Of a stretch of 64,000 bases of DNA, positions 18,976-27,253 are shown in pieces. Made by a program: the position numbers and the translations under genes. Within the stretch, counting starts at the first letter, position 1. Each line of letters begins with the position of its first letter. Under the pieces are notes generated by a model. That model made no database searches, was not told the origin of the DNA, and saw only the letters and a program-made list of their open reading frames with translations. The stretch is from Yoonia sp034652275 (GTDB lineage Bacteria; Pseudomonadota; Alphaproteobacteria; Rhodobacterales; Rhodobacteraceae): NCBI RefSeq assembly GCF_034652275.1, contig NZ_JAXIWG010000001.1, positions 558,001 through 622,000 of the forward strand, given 5' to 3'.

Positions 18976-20271
18976 ATGGCTGAACAGACAGATACCGCGA
19001 CACTGACGATCAAGGGCAAGTCCTACGACCTGCCGATCTATTCCCCGACCACCGGGCCGGATGTTCTCGACATCCGCAAGCTTTATGCGCAGGCCGATGT
19101 GTTCACCTATGACCCCGGTTTCACCTCGACCGCGGCCTGTGACAGCACGATCACCTTTATCGACGGCGACAAGGGCGAATTGCTGCACCGTGGCTATCCC
19201 ATCGACCAACTGGCCAGCCAGTCGCACTATCTCGAAGTGTGCTATCTGCTGCTGTACGGCGAACTGCCGTCGGCGGCTGAACTGGAAAAGTTCGAATCCC
19301 TCGTGACCAATCACACGATGATCCACGAACAGATGCACAACTTTTTCCGCGGGTTCCGCCGCGATGCGCATCCGATGGCGACGATGGTGGGCGTGGTCGG
19401 CGCGATGTCGGCGTTCTACCACGACAGCACCGACATCAACGACGAACACCAGCGCGAGGTCGCATCCATCCGCCTGATCGCCAAGATGCCGACAATTGCT
19501 GCGATGGCCTATAAATATTCCATCGGCCAGCCTTTCGTCTATCCGCGCAACGATCTCGATTATGCGGCGAATTTCCTGCATATGTGCTTTGCCGTGCCTG
19601 CGGAAACCTATCATGTGAACCCGATCCTTGCCCGCGCGATGGACCGGATTTTCACGCTGCATGCCGATCACGAACAGAACGCATCCACCTCGACCGTGCG
19701 TCTGGCGTCGTCGTCGGGTGCGAACCCATTCGCCTGTATCGCTGCGGGCATCGCCTGCCTCTGGGGGCCTGCACATGGCGGGGCCAATCAGGCCTGTCTG
19801 GAAATGCTCAAGGAAATTGGCACGCCCGATCGCATCCCCGAATTCATCGCCCGCGCCAAGGACAAGAACGATCCTTACCGCCTGATGGGTTTCGGCCACC
19901 GCGTGTACAAGAACTTCGACCCCCGCGCGACCGTGATGAAACAGTCCGCGGACGAGGTGCTGGATCTGCTGGGCGTGGAAAACAACCCGATCCTGCAGGT
20001 CGCCAAGGAGTTGGAGCGTCAGGCACTGGCCGACCCCTATTTCGCCGAGAAAAAGCTGTTCCCCAACGTCGATTTCTATTCGGGCATCATCCTCGAAGCG
20101 ATGGGTTTCCCGACCTCGATGTTCACGCCGATCTTTGCGCTGGCGCGCACCGTGGGCTGGATTTCGCAGTGGAAAGAACAGCTGGCCGATCCACAGCTGA
20201 AAATCGGCCGCCCACGGCAGCTTTATCTGGGCTCGACCGCCCGCGATTACGTCGATATCGAAAACCGCTAA
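18976..20271 (+). CDS. gltA: Citrate synthase
   Basis: This 431-residue type II citrate synthase condenses oxaloacetate and acetyl-CoA at entry to the TCA cycle. It shows the conserved LHRGYPIDQLA, the HADHEQNASTSTVRL block with a catalytic-site His, GPAHGGANQACLEML and GFGHRVYKNFDPRA. The start at 18976 follows a strong GAGGGGAAG ribosome binding site; the longer frame from 18919 is rejected. A terminator hairpin follows the stop by 7 bp. Confidence 0.98.
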   Translation: MAEQTDTATLTIKGKSYDLPIYSPTTGPDVLDIRKLYAQADVFTYDPGFTSTAACDSTITFIDGDKGELLHRGYPIDQLASQSHYLEVCYLLLYGELPSAAELEKFESLVTNHTMIHEQMHNFFRGFRRDAHPMATMVGVVGAMSAFYHDSTDINDEHQREVASIRLIAKMPTIAAMAYKYSIGQPFVYPRNDLDYAANFLHMCFAVPAETYHVNPILARAMDRIFTLHADHEQNASTSTVRLASSSGANPFACIAAGIACLWGPAHGGANQACLEMLKEIGTPDRIPEFIARAKDKNDPYRLMGFGHRVYKNFDPRATVMKQSADEVLDLLGVENNPILQVAKELERQALADPYFAEKKLFPNVDFYSGIILEAMGFPTSMFTPIFALARTVGWISQWKEQLADPQLKIGRPRQLYLGSTARDYVDIENR

Positions 20272-20277
20272 CCAAGC

Positions 20278-20302
20278 AAGGGCCGCCGCAAGCGGCCCTT
20301 TT
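20278..20302 (+). terminator. Rho-independent terminator after gltA
   Basis: AAGGGCCGC pairs with GCGGCCCTT around a 5-base loop and is followed by a short T run. It lies 7 bp after the gltA stop. Confidence 0.85.
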
Positions 20303-20459
20303 GCTATCGCGCCTACAAGCCCGCGATCGATAGCAGACACCAGCCTGTATTAGCGTTTAACGCCGCCAAACTCTGTGCTGCGCAGTTTCCTCTTGTAATT
20401 GATCAAGAATGACCGCTGTAGTTCGACACAAATCGTTTTATCGCGGGTAAACCATTCAA

Positions 20460-21422
20460 ATGTTGGACAAAGCTTCAGTATCTGCGGAAGCTTTGGCGCA
20501 TGTGCTTGACCAAAGCATCGACTGCGTCAAACTTCTTGGGCTGGATGGCACATTGCGCTGGATGAACTCTAACGGGTTATGTGCGATGGAGATTGATGAT
20601 TTCGCTTCTGTTGCAGGACAGCAATGGGGCAGCCTGTGGCCGGATAATATGCAAAAGCAGATTGCGGAATCGCTTGTTTCTGCAAGCGCAGGTCAGGATG
20701 TGAAATTTGACGCTTTTTGCCCGACTGCCAAAGGCACGCCGCGCTGGTGGTCTGTAACGGTGACCGCCGTTACAGGGATGGACGGGCAAGGTGCCGGATT
20801 TCTGTCAATTTCGCGCGACGTATCAGAGGCTGAAAACCAGCGCCGCGCACTGTCGATCGCCGCTGAAGAAATGCGCCACCGCTTGCGCAACACCTATGCG
20901 ATGGTCGGCAGCCTGCTGAAGGGTTTTGCGCGCGGCAATGACGGCCACGAAGTATTCGCCCGCGACATGCAATCACGCCTGATCGCGCTGAGCGCCGCAC
21001 AATCGCTATCCGCCACCGAAGACATGCCATGCGACGTTGCTGCGCTGTTACCGGCCCTGATTGATCCGTTTATCACGCCGCATTGCACGGTTTCGACCGA
21101 CCGGATCGGTGACTTTTCCGTCCCACAAGGGCAGGCAGATGCCATTGCACTGGTGGTTGGGGAACTGGCGGTCAATTCAGCCAAACACGGCGCGCTGGCC
21201 AACGGCGGGTCAGTCGCGATCAGCGCGGAACTCGTGGACGGGCAGATCGTGATTGTCTGGACCGAACAATCCGCCATTGCTGTGACCGCAACGCACCGGT
21301 CGGGCGGTCAGGGACTTAACCTGATCACGCGCATTGTCGAAATCAGGCGTGGCACGGTTGACACAAACTGGCAGTCGCACGGGCCGACCGTCACGCTAAC
21401 CTTCCCGCGCTACGACAACTGA
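20460..21422 (+). CDS. HWE-family sensor histidine kinase with N-terminal PAS domain
   Basis: The 320-residue protein has no membrane segment, so it is probably cytoplasmic. Residues 10-122 form a PAS-like sensor (CVKLLGLDGTLRWMNSNGL to SISRDVSE). The phosphoacceptor is probably His140 in EEMRHRLRNTYAMV. The ATPase domain has the N-box VVGELAVNSAKHG, the signature WTE in IVIVWTEQSA that defines HWE kinases, and the G-box GGQGLNLI. HWE kinases are typical of alphaproteobacteria and often feed general stress or light responses. No response regulator is adjacent, so it is an orphan here. PAS ligand and target are unknown. Confidence 0.88.
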   Translation: MLDKASVSAEALAHVLDQSIDCVKLLGLDGTLRWMNSNGLCAMEIDDFASVAGQQWGSLWPDNMQKQIAESLVSASAGQDVKFDAFCPTAKGTPRWWSVTVTAVTGMDGQGAGFLSISRDVSEAENQRRALSIAAEEMRHRLRNTYAMVGSLLKGFARGNDGHEVFARDMQSRLIALSAAQSLSATEDMPCDVAALLPALIDPFITPHCTVSTDRIGDFSVPQGQADAIALVVGELAVNSAKHGALANGGSVAISAELVDGQIVIVWTEQSAIAVTATHRSGGQGLNLITRIVEIRRGTVDTNWQSHGPTVTLTFPRYDN

Positions 21423-21628
21423 GCCTGCCGCGCACGCATTTGGACTTGCCCGGTGCGCCGCTGGCGGGGTATCGTGGCCATGGTCATCAGTTCACCAAGG
21501 CGTCGCCGGTTCAAATGAACCTCGCTAAACCTGAGATTGGCACAACGATCCGCTGACCTTTCCAGCTGGACGACAAGGGCGACTATCGCACCCCGTTACG
21601 GGTCCGGCATCCAGACAAAGGCCAGATC

Positions 21629-22135
21629 ATGCCACGCGATATTCATGCCATCACCATTGCCGACCTGTCGGCATTCACCAAGACGCTGCGCGCGGAACTG
21701 CTGCGTGCAGAGGCGATCCCCGGCCATGCCGCCATGCTGGGGATTGTCGCAAAGGCCGCAGGTTATGCCAATTTTCAGCATCTGAAAGCCGCGCCCAAAC
21801 CCGCCACCTTCAAACCTTCGCGCCAGCTTGACCGCGCCTTGCGCGCATTCGACAGCGGCATCATGACCCGCTGGCCGCAGCAGACGGCAGTGCAGGGTCT
21901 GTGCCTCTGGGTGTTCTGGGCGCGCCTGCCCGCGCGGCAGGACCTGACCGAAAAGGACGTGAACGCGGTCCTGAAGGCCGGACATAGCTTTGGCGATCAT
22001 GTCCTGCTACGCAGGTCGCTGATCGACCACCGGCTTGTTACGCGCACAATTGACGGCAAAACCTACCGGCGGATCGAACAGGCCCCACCGTCCGAGGCGC
22101 TGGCCCTGCTGTCAGCCGTTCAGCGCCCTTCGTAG
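21629..22135 (+). CDS. DUF2087 domain-containing protein
   Basis: This 168-residue protein has an N-terminal helical part (about 1-60) and a C-terminal DUF2087 domain. The domain is recognisable from the LTEKDVNAVL segment followed by FGDHVLLRRSLIDHRLVTRT (about residues 117-145). DUF2087 looks like a winged-helix DNA-binding fold and often accompanies regulators, but no function is established. Its 3' end overlaps the convergent enoyl-CoA hydratase gene by 16 bp. The 206 bp upstream contain an inverted repeat (GGTTCA-AA-TGAACC at 21508-21521) and otherwise nothing recognisable. Confidence 0.85.
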   Translation: MPRDIHAITIADLSAFTKTLRAELLRAEAIPGHAAMLGIVAKAAGYANFQHLKAAPKPATFKPSRQLDRALRAFDSGIMTRWPQQTAVQGLCLWVFWARLPARQDLTEKDVNAVLKAGHSFGDHVLLRRSLIDHRLVTRTIDGKTYRRIEQAPPSEALALLSAVQRPS

Positions 22136-22896
22136 ACCGGCTTGCGCTTTTCGAGGAAAGCCACGACGCCTTCCTGAAAATCGCGGGTCTGGCCGCAGCG
22201 CCCTTGCAACCGCGCCTCCAGCGCAAGCTGTTCGTCGAGCGAGTTCTCGAATGATCCCCGGATCGCTTTTTTCAACTGCCGGTAAGCGACGGTCGGCCCT
22301 TGTGCCAGATGCGCGGCACGCGTCTCGATATGATCGGCAAAACCGGCGTCGGGCGCGGTTTCATAGATCATGCCCCAGTCGCTTGCTTGCTGTGCTGTGA
22401 TCTTGTCGGCGAACAGGGCCGCCCCCATCGCCTTGGCCGCACCCACCTGACGCGGCAGCCAATAGGTGCCGCCCGCGTCGGGGATCAGCCCGATGCGGGT
22501 GAAAGCCTGCACGAAATAGGCGGATTCAGCAGCGATCACCACGTCGCAGGCCAGCGCAAGGTTGGCCCCCGCCCCTGCCGCAGGCCCGTTCACGGCGGCG
22601 ATGGTCGGGATGCGGCAATCGAATATCGCCTTGAGCATCGGCACATATTCATCGCGCAAAGTACGTTCGAGGTCGAGCGAGGCCGCAGACCCGCCATCGC
22701 CAAGATCCTGCCCCGAACAGAACGACTTGCCCGCGCCGGTCATGACCAGCACGCGCGCATCCTTCTCGGCAGCTTTCACGGCATGGGCGATTTCGGCGCG
22801 CATCTGTGTGTTCAATGCGTTCATCACCGCCGGACGGTTCAGCGTCAGCGTGGCGACTGCATTGCGGATGGTAAGAGTGATGGCCTGATAATCCAT
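22120..22896 (-). CDS. Enoyl-CoA hydratase/isomerase (PaaG-like)
   Basis: This 258-residue crotonase-fold enzyme shows the oxyanion-hole stretches GAGKSFCSGQDLGD and AAVNGPAAGAGANLALACD and the segment FTRIGLIPDAGGTYWLPR. Sequence and length fit the PaaG subgroup (ring-opened phenylacetyl-CoA isomerase), but the remaining paa genes are absent from the window, so substrate assignment is tentative. It is the last gene of the long minus-strand run, about 70 bp downstream of ccmH. Confidence 0.88.
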   Translation of the reverse strand: MDYQAITLTIRNAVATLTLNRPAVMNALNTQMRAEIAHAVKAAEKDARVLVMTGAGKSFCSGQDLGDGGSAASLDLERTLRDEYVPMLKAIFDCRIPTIAAVNGPAAGAGANLALACDVVIAAESAYFVQAFTRIGLIPDAGGTYWLPRQVGAAKAMGAALFADKITAQQASDWGMIYETAPDAGFADHIETRAAHLAQGPTVAYRQLKKAIRGSFENSLDEQLALEARLQGRCGQTRDFQEGVVAFLEKRKPVYEGR

Positions 22897-22965
22897 TGCG
22901 CTGTTCCTGTGCGATTTGCCTGCCAGATTACGGAACCAAGTGGTTCACGAAAGCACGACATCACG

Positions 22966-23406
22966 TCAGGAGCGCAAAATCTTTTGCAACTCGGCTTTTT
23001 CAGCCTCGCTCAGGTCCTCAGGTGCCGCGGCAGGCCGCCGGATTACGGTCCAGCCGATGCCAAGCGCGATCAGCAGCATGACGGGGGCCGCATACCACAA
23101 CACCACGTTGATGCCGCTGTTGTCAGGGCGCAGCAGGACGAACTCGCCATAGCGGGCGACAAGGAAATCCACGGCTTCCTGATCGGTGTCGCCATCGACC
23201 AAGCGTTCGCGCAGCAGGATGCGCAATTCGCGCGACAGTTCGGCGTTTGATTCGTCGATGCTTTCGTTGCGGCAGACGGGGCAGCGCAGACCCTGTGACA
23301 GATCGCGCGCGCGCTGTTCCAGCACCGGATCGTCCAGCACCTCGTCGGGCTGGACGGCAAAGGCAGCCGAGGCCACCAGCAGAAAGATCGCGACCAGCCG
23401 GATCAT
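22966..23406 (-). CDS. ccmH: Cytochrome c maturation protein CcmH
   Basis: The 146-residue protein has an N-terminal signal/membrane segment, the periplasmic redox motif LRCPVC (Cys-x-x-Cys) and the following NESIDESNAELSRELR helix of the family, and a C-terminal membrane anchor near residues 107-125. It keeps apocytochrome c cysteines reduced for heme ligation with CcmF. It overlaps ccmF by 4 bp. Confidence 0.95.
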   Translation of the reverse strand: MIRLVAIFLLVASAAFAVQPDEVLDDPVLEQRARDLSQGLRCPVCRNESIDESNAELSRELRILLRERLVDGDTDQEAVDFLVARYGEFVLLRPDNSGINVVLWYAAPVMLLIALGIGWTVIRRPAAAPEDLSEAEKAELQKILRS

Positions 23407-25379
23407 TCCGCAGGCACCGCGCGGCTGCGTGCAGGCTTGGCCGAGGCAGCACCCACCCGCAAACGGCGGTCCGACAGCGAGAAGATTCCGCCAAGCGCCA
23501 TCAGGATGCAGCCCCCCCAGATCCAGTTGGCGAACGGCTTGTCATAGGTCCGCACGGCCCAGCCGCCGTTCACCTGCGGATCACCGATCACGACATAGAC
23601 GTCACGGATGAACCCGTTGCTGATCGCGGCTTCGGTCGTGGGCATGTTGGCCACGGGATAGAACCGCTTTTCGGGCTGCAGGGTATAAAGTTCGCGGTCG
23701 CCGCGCCAGACCGACAGATCGGCCATCGTGGTCACATAATTCGGCCCCTGCAACTGGTTGACGGCGTCAAGCTGCACTTGAAACGCGCCCATGTCCCAAC
23801 GGTCGCCGATATCGGCGATGCGGATATCCTCTTTTTCCCACGCCAGCATCGCGGCGACGGCAAAAACGGTGACACCCATGCCGATATGCGCCGTGGCTTT
23901 GCCCCAGTCAGCGCGCGGCAGGTTGCGGATGCGGCGCAGGCGCGTGCGCAGATCGTCGCGACCTGCGCGCAGCCACAGATCGGCAATCGCACCACCCACA
24001 ACCCAGACACCCAGTGCCACACCCACAGGGCCAAGTGCGGAGTTGCCGCTTTGCACCGCATAGGCAAGGGCGGCAAGGGCGACAGCCAGGATCAGCCAGC
24101 CCGCCATTGCCTTGGACATCCGCTCCAGCGTGCCGCGCTTCCATGCCAGCATCGACCCCAGCGGCAAGGCAATCGCCAGCGCCACCATGAACGGCGTGAA
24201 GGCCGCGTCAAAGAAAGGCGGGCCGACTGACAGAGTCCGGTCGAACAGCATTTCCGCGACCAGCGGCCACATCGTCCCGATGAACACGACAAAGCAGCTG
24301 ACGGCGAGCAGAATATTGTTCAGCACCAATGCGCTTTCGCGGCTGACGGTCGAGAAAACGCCTTTGGACTGCATGGCCGAGGCGCGGAACGCAAACAGCG
24401 TCAGCGACCCGCCAAGGAAGATGCCAAGGATGATCAACAGCAGGATGCCGCGTTCGGGATCCACGGCAAAAGCATGGACCGAGATCAGCACGCCTGACCG
24501 GACGATAAACGCGCCCAGAAGCGAGAAGCCGAAGGCAAGGATCGCCAGCAGGATGGTCCAGCTTTTCAGCGCTTCGCGCTTTTCCACGACGATGGCCGAA
24601 TGCAACAGGGCGGCGGCGATCAGCCATGGCATCAGGCTTGCGTTCTCGACAGGGTCCCAGAACCAGAACCCGCCCCAGCCCAATTCGTAATAGGCCCACC
24701 ATGACCCCAGCGCGATGCCCACGGTCAGGAACATCCACGCGGCAAGCGTCCAAGGGCGCACCCAGCGGCCCCATGCGGCATCGACGCGGCCTTCGATCAG
24801 GGCGGCGACAGCGAAAGAAAACGCCATGCTCAGCCCGACATAGCCGAGGTAAAGAAACGGCGGATGAAACGCGAGGCCGGGGTCCTGCAACAGTGGATTG
24901 AGGTCGCGCCCGTTCAAGGGTGGTACGTCAAGCCGCAAAAACGGGTTCGAGGTGAAGATCACGAAAGCCAGAAAGGCCACGCTGATCGAGCCTTGGACCG
25001 CCAGCACCCGCGCGCGCAGGCGCATTGGCAGGTTCTCTCCGAACCAGCCCGCACAGGCCCCGAACAGCGCAAGGATCAGCACCCAAAGCAGCATGGAACC
25101 TTCGTGATTGCCCCAGACGCCGGTGATCTTATAGATCATCGGCTTGTCGGTATGCGAATTCATATAGACCAGCTGCAGCGAGAAATCCGACACGACGAAG
25201 GCCCATGTCAATGCTGCAAAGGAAAACGCCAGCAGCAGGAACTGGATCGTGGCGGCGGGTTCGGCCAGGCTCATCCAGCCGACATTGCCACGCTGGGCGC
25301 CAATCAAAGGGACGATCATCTGGACGATGGCAACGCCAAAGGCCAGAATCAGGGCAAAATGCGCGAGTTCATTCAACAT
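23403..25379 (-). CDS. ccmF: Heme lyase CcmF/NrfE family subunit
   Basis: This 658-residue polytopic membrane protein couples heme from CcmE to apocytochrome c in system I maturation. The tryptophan-rich heme-handling WWD motif is clear: GWGGFWFWDPVENASLMPWL. It also has the conserved GVWGNHEGSMLLW and FTSNPFLRL. It overlaps ccmH by 4 bp. The upstream neighbour on the same strand is not ccmE but a GTA-type lysis cassette ending 75 bp before it. Confidence 0.97.
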   Translation of the reverse strand: MLNELAHFALILAFGVAIVQMIVPLIGAQRGNVGWMSLAEPAATIQFLLLAFSFAALTWAFVVSDFSLQLVYMNSHTDKPMIYKITGVWGNHEGSMLLWVLILALFGACAGWFGENLPMRLRARVLAVQGSISVAFLAFVIFTSNPFLRLDVPPLNGRDLNPLLQDPGLAFHPPFLYLGYVGLSMAFSFAVAALIEGRVDAAWGRWVRPWTLAAWMFLTVGIALGSWWAYYELGWGGFWFWDPVENASLMPWLIAAALLHSAIVVEKREALKSWTILLAILAFGFSLLGAFIVRSGVLISVHAFAVDPERGILLLIILGIFLGGSLTLFAFRASAMQSKGVFSTVSRESALVLNNILLAVSCFVVFIGTMWPLVAEMLFDRTLSVGPPFFDAAFTPFMVALAIALPLGSMLAWKRGTLERMSKAMAGWLILAVALAALAYAVQSGNSALGPVGVALGVWVVGGAIADLWLRAGRDDLRTRLRRIRNLPRADWGKATAHIGMGVTVFAVAAMLAWEKEDIRIADIGDRWDMGAFQVQLDAVNQLQGPNYVTTMADLSVWRGDRELYTLQPEKRFYPVANMPTTEAAISNGFIRDVYVVIGDPQVNGGWAVRTYDKPFANWIWGGCILMALGGIFSLSDRRLRVGAASAKPARSRAVPAE

Positions 25380-25454
25380 GGGCGAACAGATACCCTATCG
25401 CCCGCCCTGTTGGAACAACCACCTGCATCACATCACCGGTACAAATTGGCGCAG

Positions 25455-25658
25455 CTACAGCGTAAAACCGCCCTGCACCGCATAGCTGACAGCGGCCATC
25501 AGCATCCCCCCGATGATCAGCCGCACCAGCCATTTCAGCGTATCCTCGATCGCGCCAAGGCGGGTGGCCACGTTGTCGCGGTGGACCGCATCCACCGCAT
25601 TGCGGGTTTCCAGAAGGCGTAGGCGCGATTCCAGCCGTTCCACGACGCTAGCTTCCAT
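25455..25658 (-). CDS. Small membrane protein, third gene of the lysis cassette
   Basis: The 67-residue product has a charged N-terminal half predicted to be helical/coiled coil (VVERLESRLRLLETRNAVDA) and one C-terminal membrane segment (about residues 43-63, LVRLIIGGMLMAAVSYAVQG). It overlaps the holin gene by 11 bp, so it is coupled to it. This layout resembles XhlA-type or accessory phage lysis proteins, but I do not recognise a family. The ATG at 25658 is chosen over the longer open frame because the extension is antisense-like shadow sequence inside the holin gene. Confidence 0.7.
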   Translation of the reverse strand: MEASVVERLESRLRLLETRNAVDAVHRDNVATRLGAIEDTLKWLVRLIIGGMLMAAVSYAVQGGFTL

Positions 25659-26139
25659 TTTGGGCCTGCCAGTCACGCAGGGCGGGGTTGGTGTCATCAG
25701 GTGCGGGGTCGGGCTTGCGCGCCACGACGGCGGCGGCCAGCACGCGCTGGAACTCTTGTTCCTTGGCCTGATGGCGCGCGCCGAAATAAAAGCTGACAAT
25801 CGCCCCCATCAACCACCAGAGCGGCTCGGGCACCAGCGCCAGCCCCGTCATTCCGGCGGCGAACGCGTCAGGGTCGGCCATCGCCATGACGAACAACCAG
25901 ATCGTCCCCAGCGCCAGCATCGGGCGCGGCAGACGGTTCAGCGCATCGACCATCCGGTCGAACAGCCCTTGGCGGGCATGGACGAATTCGGCGGCGAATT
26001 GTTGCAGGCTTTCGCTTTTGGCATCCGCGTCGCGCACGGCGGCTTGTTCGGCATTGGGCCTGAACACCTGCGCGGTTTCCACCAGCACATTGCGCCCGCT
26101 GCCAAAGAAAAAGCCCATGATCCCCGAAATCAACCCCAT
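25648..26139 (-). CDS. GTA-type holin (three-transmembrane holin family)
   Basis: The 163-residue protein has a hydrophobic N terminus (MGLISGIMGFFFGSG) and two clear membrane segments (about 74-92, LALGTIWLFVMAMADP, and 106-120, LWWLMGAIVSFYFGA). A charged C-terminal tail follows. It matches the GTA_holin_3TM group of holins found with gene transfer agents in Rhodobacterales. It overlaps the endolysin gene by 10 bp. Holins form inner-membrane holes that let endolysin reach the cell wall and so release GTA particles. No capsid genes lie in this window. Confidence 0.85.
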   Translation of the reverse strand: MGLISGIMGFFFGSGRNVLVETAQVFRPNAEQAAVRDADAKSESLQQFAAEFVHARQGLFDRMVDALNRLPRPMLALGTIWLFVMAMADPDAFAAGMTGLALVPEPLWWLMGAIVSFYFGARHQAKEQEFQRVLAAAVVARKPDPAPDDTNPALRDWQAQNGS

Positions 26140-26741
26140 GCTGCTGTCCTTTGCTGATGCTGCGCCGCGCTCAGGTGATAGCGCGGTGAAATGAATTCCT
26201 CGGCCCGTGTGATCCAGCCGCCTTTGCCGCCGTCGCGCCTGCGGGCGAATTTGCGGCTGGCGGGGCGGCGATCCGCCAGATCATAGTAATAATTGCGCCG
26301 CGCGATCCCGTAGGCATCAGCCAGATGGTCGGGGGCCGCCGCGGCCGCGCGGGCGGCGGCGGCAATGGTCTGCGGCCCGATCACGCCATCGACGGTGACG
26401 GGGATGCGCATATCGACCAGCAGCCGTTGCAAGATGCGCACGGCATTGGCACCGGCGTTGACATACATGTCGAACACGCTCGACTGGATCACCTGCGGCA
26501 ATCGGTCGATGCGGGGGCGCTGGTAGTAATGTTCTACAAAGATCGCCACCGCCTGCGCGCGGTCCAGCCGCTGCACGTCGGACGCATCGACCTTGCCGTC
26601 GCCGTTCAGGTCCAGGCCAAGCCTGCGCATCGTGTGGATGGTCACGCCGTATTTCGTGGCCCCGCCCGGATCATCGGGGTCGTGCACGTAACCGCCTTCG
26701 CGGGCGACGATTTCAGCGGCGATATCGGTGATGCTTTGCAT
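26130..26741 (-). CDS. Holin-associated N-acetylmuramidase (GTA-type endolysin, GH108)
   Basis: This 203-residue lysozyme-like hydrolase carries the catalytic Glu15 in AREGGYVHDPDDPGGATKYG, diagnostic of GH108 endolysins. A C-terminal peptidoglycan-binding-like part follows (VDGVIGPQTIAAAARA). Residues 44-55 (DLNGDGKVDASD) form an EF-hand/dockerin-like calcium loop with Asp44, Asn46, Asp48, Asp52 and Asp55. No signal peptide is present, so it depends on the holin. It is the first gene of the cassette, 44 bp after ccmE. Its ribosome binding region is folded into a hairpin (26741-26769). Confidence 0.9.
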   Translation of the reverse strand: MQSITDIAAEIVAREGGYVHDPDDPGGATKYGVTIHTMRRLGLDLNGDGKVDASDVQRLDRAQAVAIFVEHYYQRPRIDRLPQVIQSSVFDMYVNAGANAVRILQRLLVDMRIPVTVDGVIGPQTIAAAARAAAAAPDHLADAYGIARRNYYYDLADRRPASRKFARRRDGGKGGWITRAEEFISPRYHLSAAQHQQRTAAWG

Positions 26742-26769
26742 GTCCTGCCCTCACTTGGGTGAGAGGACA
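26741..26769 (-). promoter_or_regulatory. RNA hairpin covering the endolysin ribosome binding site
   Basis: Read on the minus strand, TGTCCT then CTCAC pairs across a CCAA loop with GTGAG, a 3-base GGC bulge, then AGGACA. That gives 11 base pairs. The 3' arm contains the purine-rich ribosome binding region, and its last A is the first base of the endolysin ATG. The hairpin lies between ccmE and the endolysin gene and has no U-run, so it is more likely a translational control element than a terminator. Confidence 0.6.
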
Positions 26770-26785
26770 GGCTATCAATGCAAGG

Positions 26786-27253
26786 TTAATACGAGATGCG
26801 GGCACCGTCCGGGTCGACATAGACCCCTTGCGCCTTCAGCGCGTCAAGCACCTCGGTCGGCATGTAGGTTTCGTCGTGTTTTGCAAGGATTTCAACGGCT
26901 TCAAAGCGGCCATCAATCAGGTTGCCTTGAGCAACAACGCCTTCGCCTTCGGAAAAGAGGTCCGGCAGGATGCCCGCATAGACGACAGGGATCGAGGCAC
27001 CGCCATCGGTCACGGCAAAGGTGATTTCCTGCCCTTGCCCACGCACCAAGGTGCCGCGCTCCACCAGACCACCAAGGCGGAACCGTTCATTGGGCATGGG
27101 CGGCGCTTCTGCCACCTCGGAAGGTGAGCGGAAGAACTGGAAGCTATCCGCAGGCAGGAACCACAACAGCACCAGCACCAGACCGACGCAGGCCCCGGCA
27201 ATCGACACCACCTGCACGCGGCGGCGTTTCTTGAGGTTTTTCAATCCGCTCAT
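26786..27253 (-). CDS. ccmE: Cytochrome c maturation protein CcmE (heme chaperone)
   Basis: The 155-residue protein has an N-terminal basic stretch and one membrane anchor (about 14-33), then a periplasmic OB-fold. The covalent heme ligand His126 and the Tyr130 site are in LAKHDETYMP. CcmE receives heme from CcmC and passes it to CcmF. It overlaps argC by 4 bp upstream. Downstream, the lysis cassette separates it from ccmF and ccmH. Confidence 0.95.
   Translation of the reverse strand: MSGLKNLKKRRRVQVVSIAGACVGLVLVLLWFLPADSFQFFRSPSEVAEAPPMPNERFRLGGLVERGTLVRGQGQEITFAVTDGGASIPVVYAGILPDLFSEGEGVVAQGNLIDGRFEAVEILAKHDETYMPTEVLDALKAQGVYVDPDGARISY

Noticed and set aside
20348..20361. TATTAGCGTTTAAC after gltA as another LacI-type site
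   Set aside because: Only about 9-10 of 14 positions match, and the right arm is broken; not better than chance.
21423..21628. Possible degraded gene before the DUF2087 gene
   Set aside because: No frame shows family similarity; only a 14-bp inverted repeat is visible.
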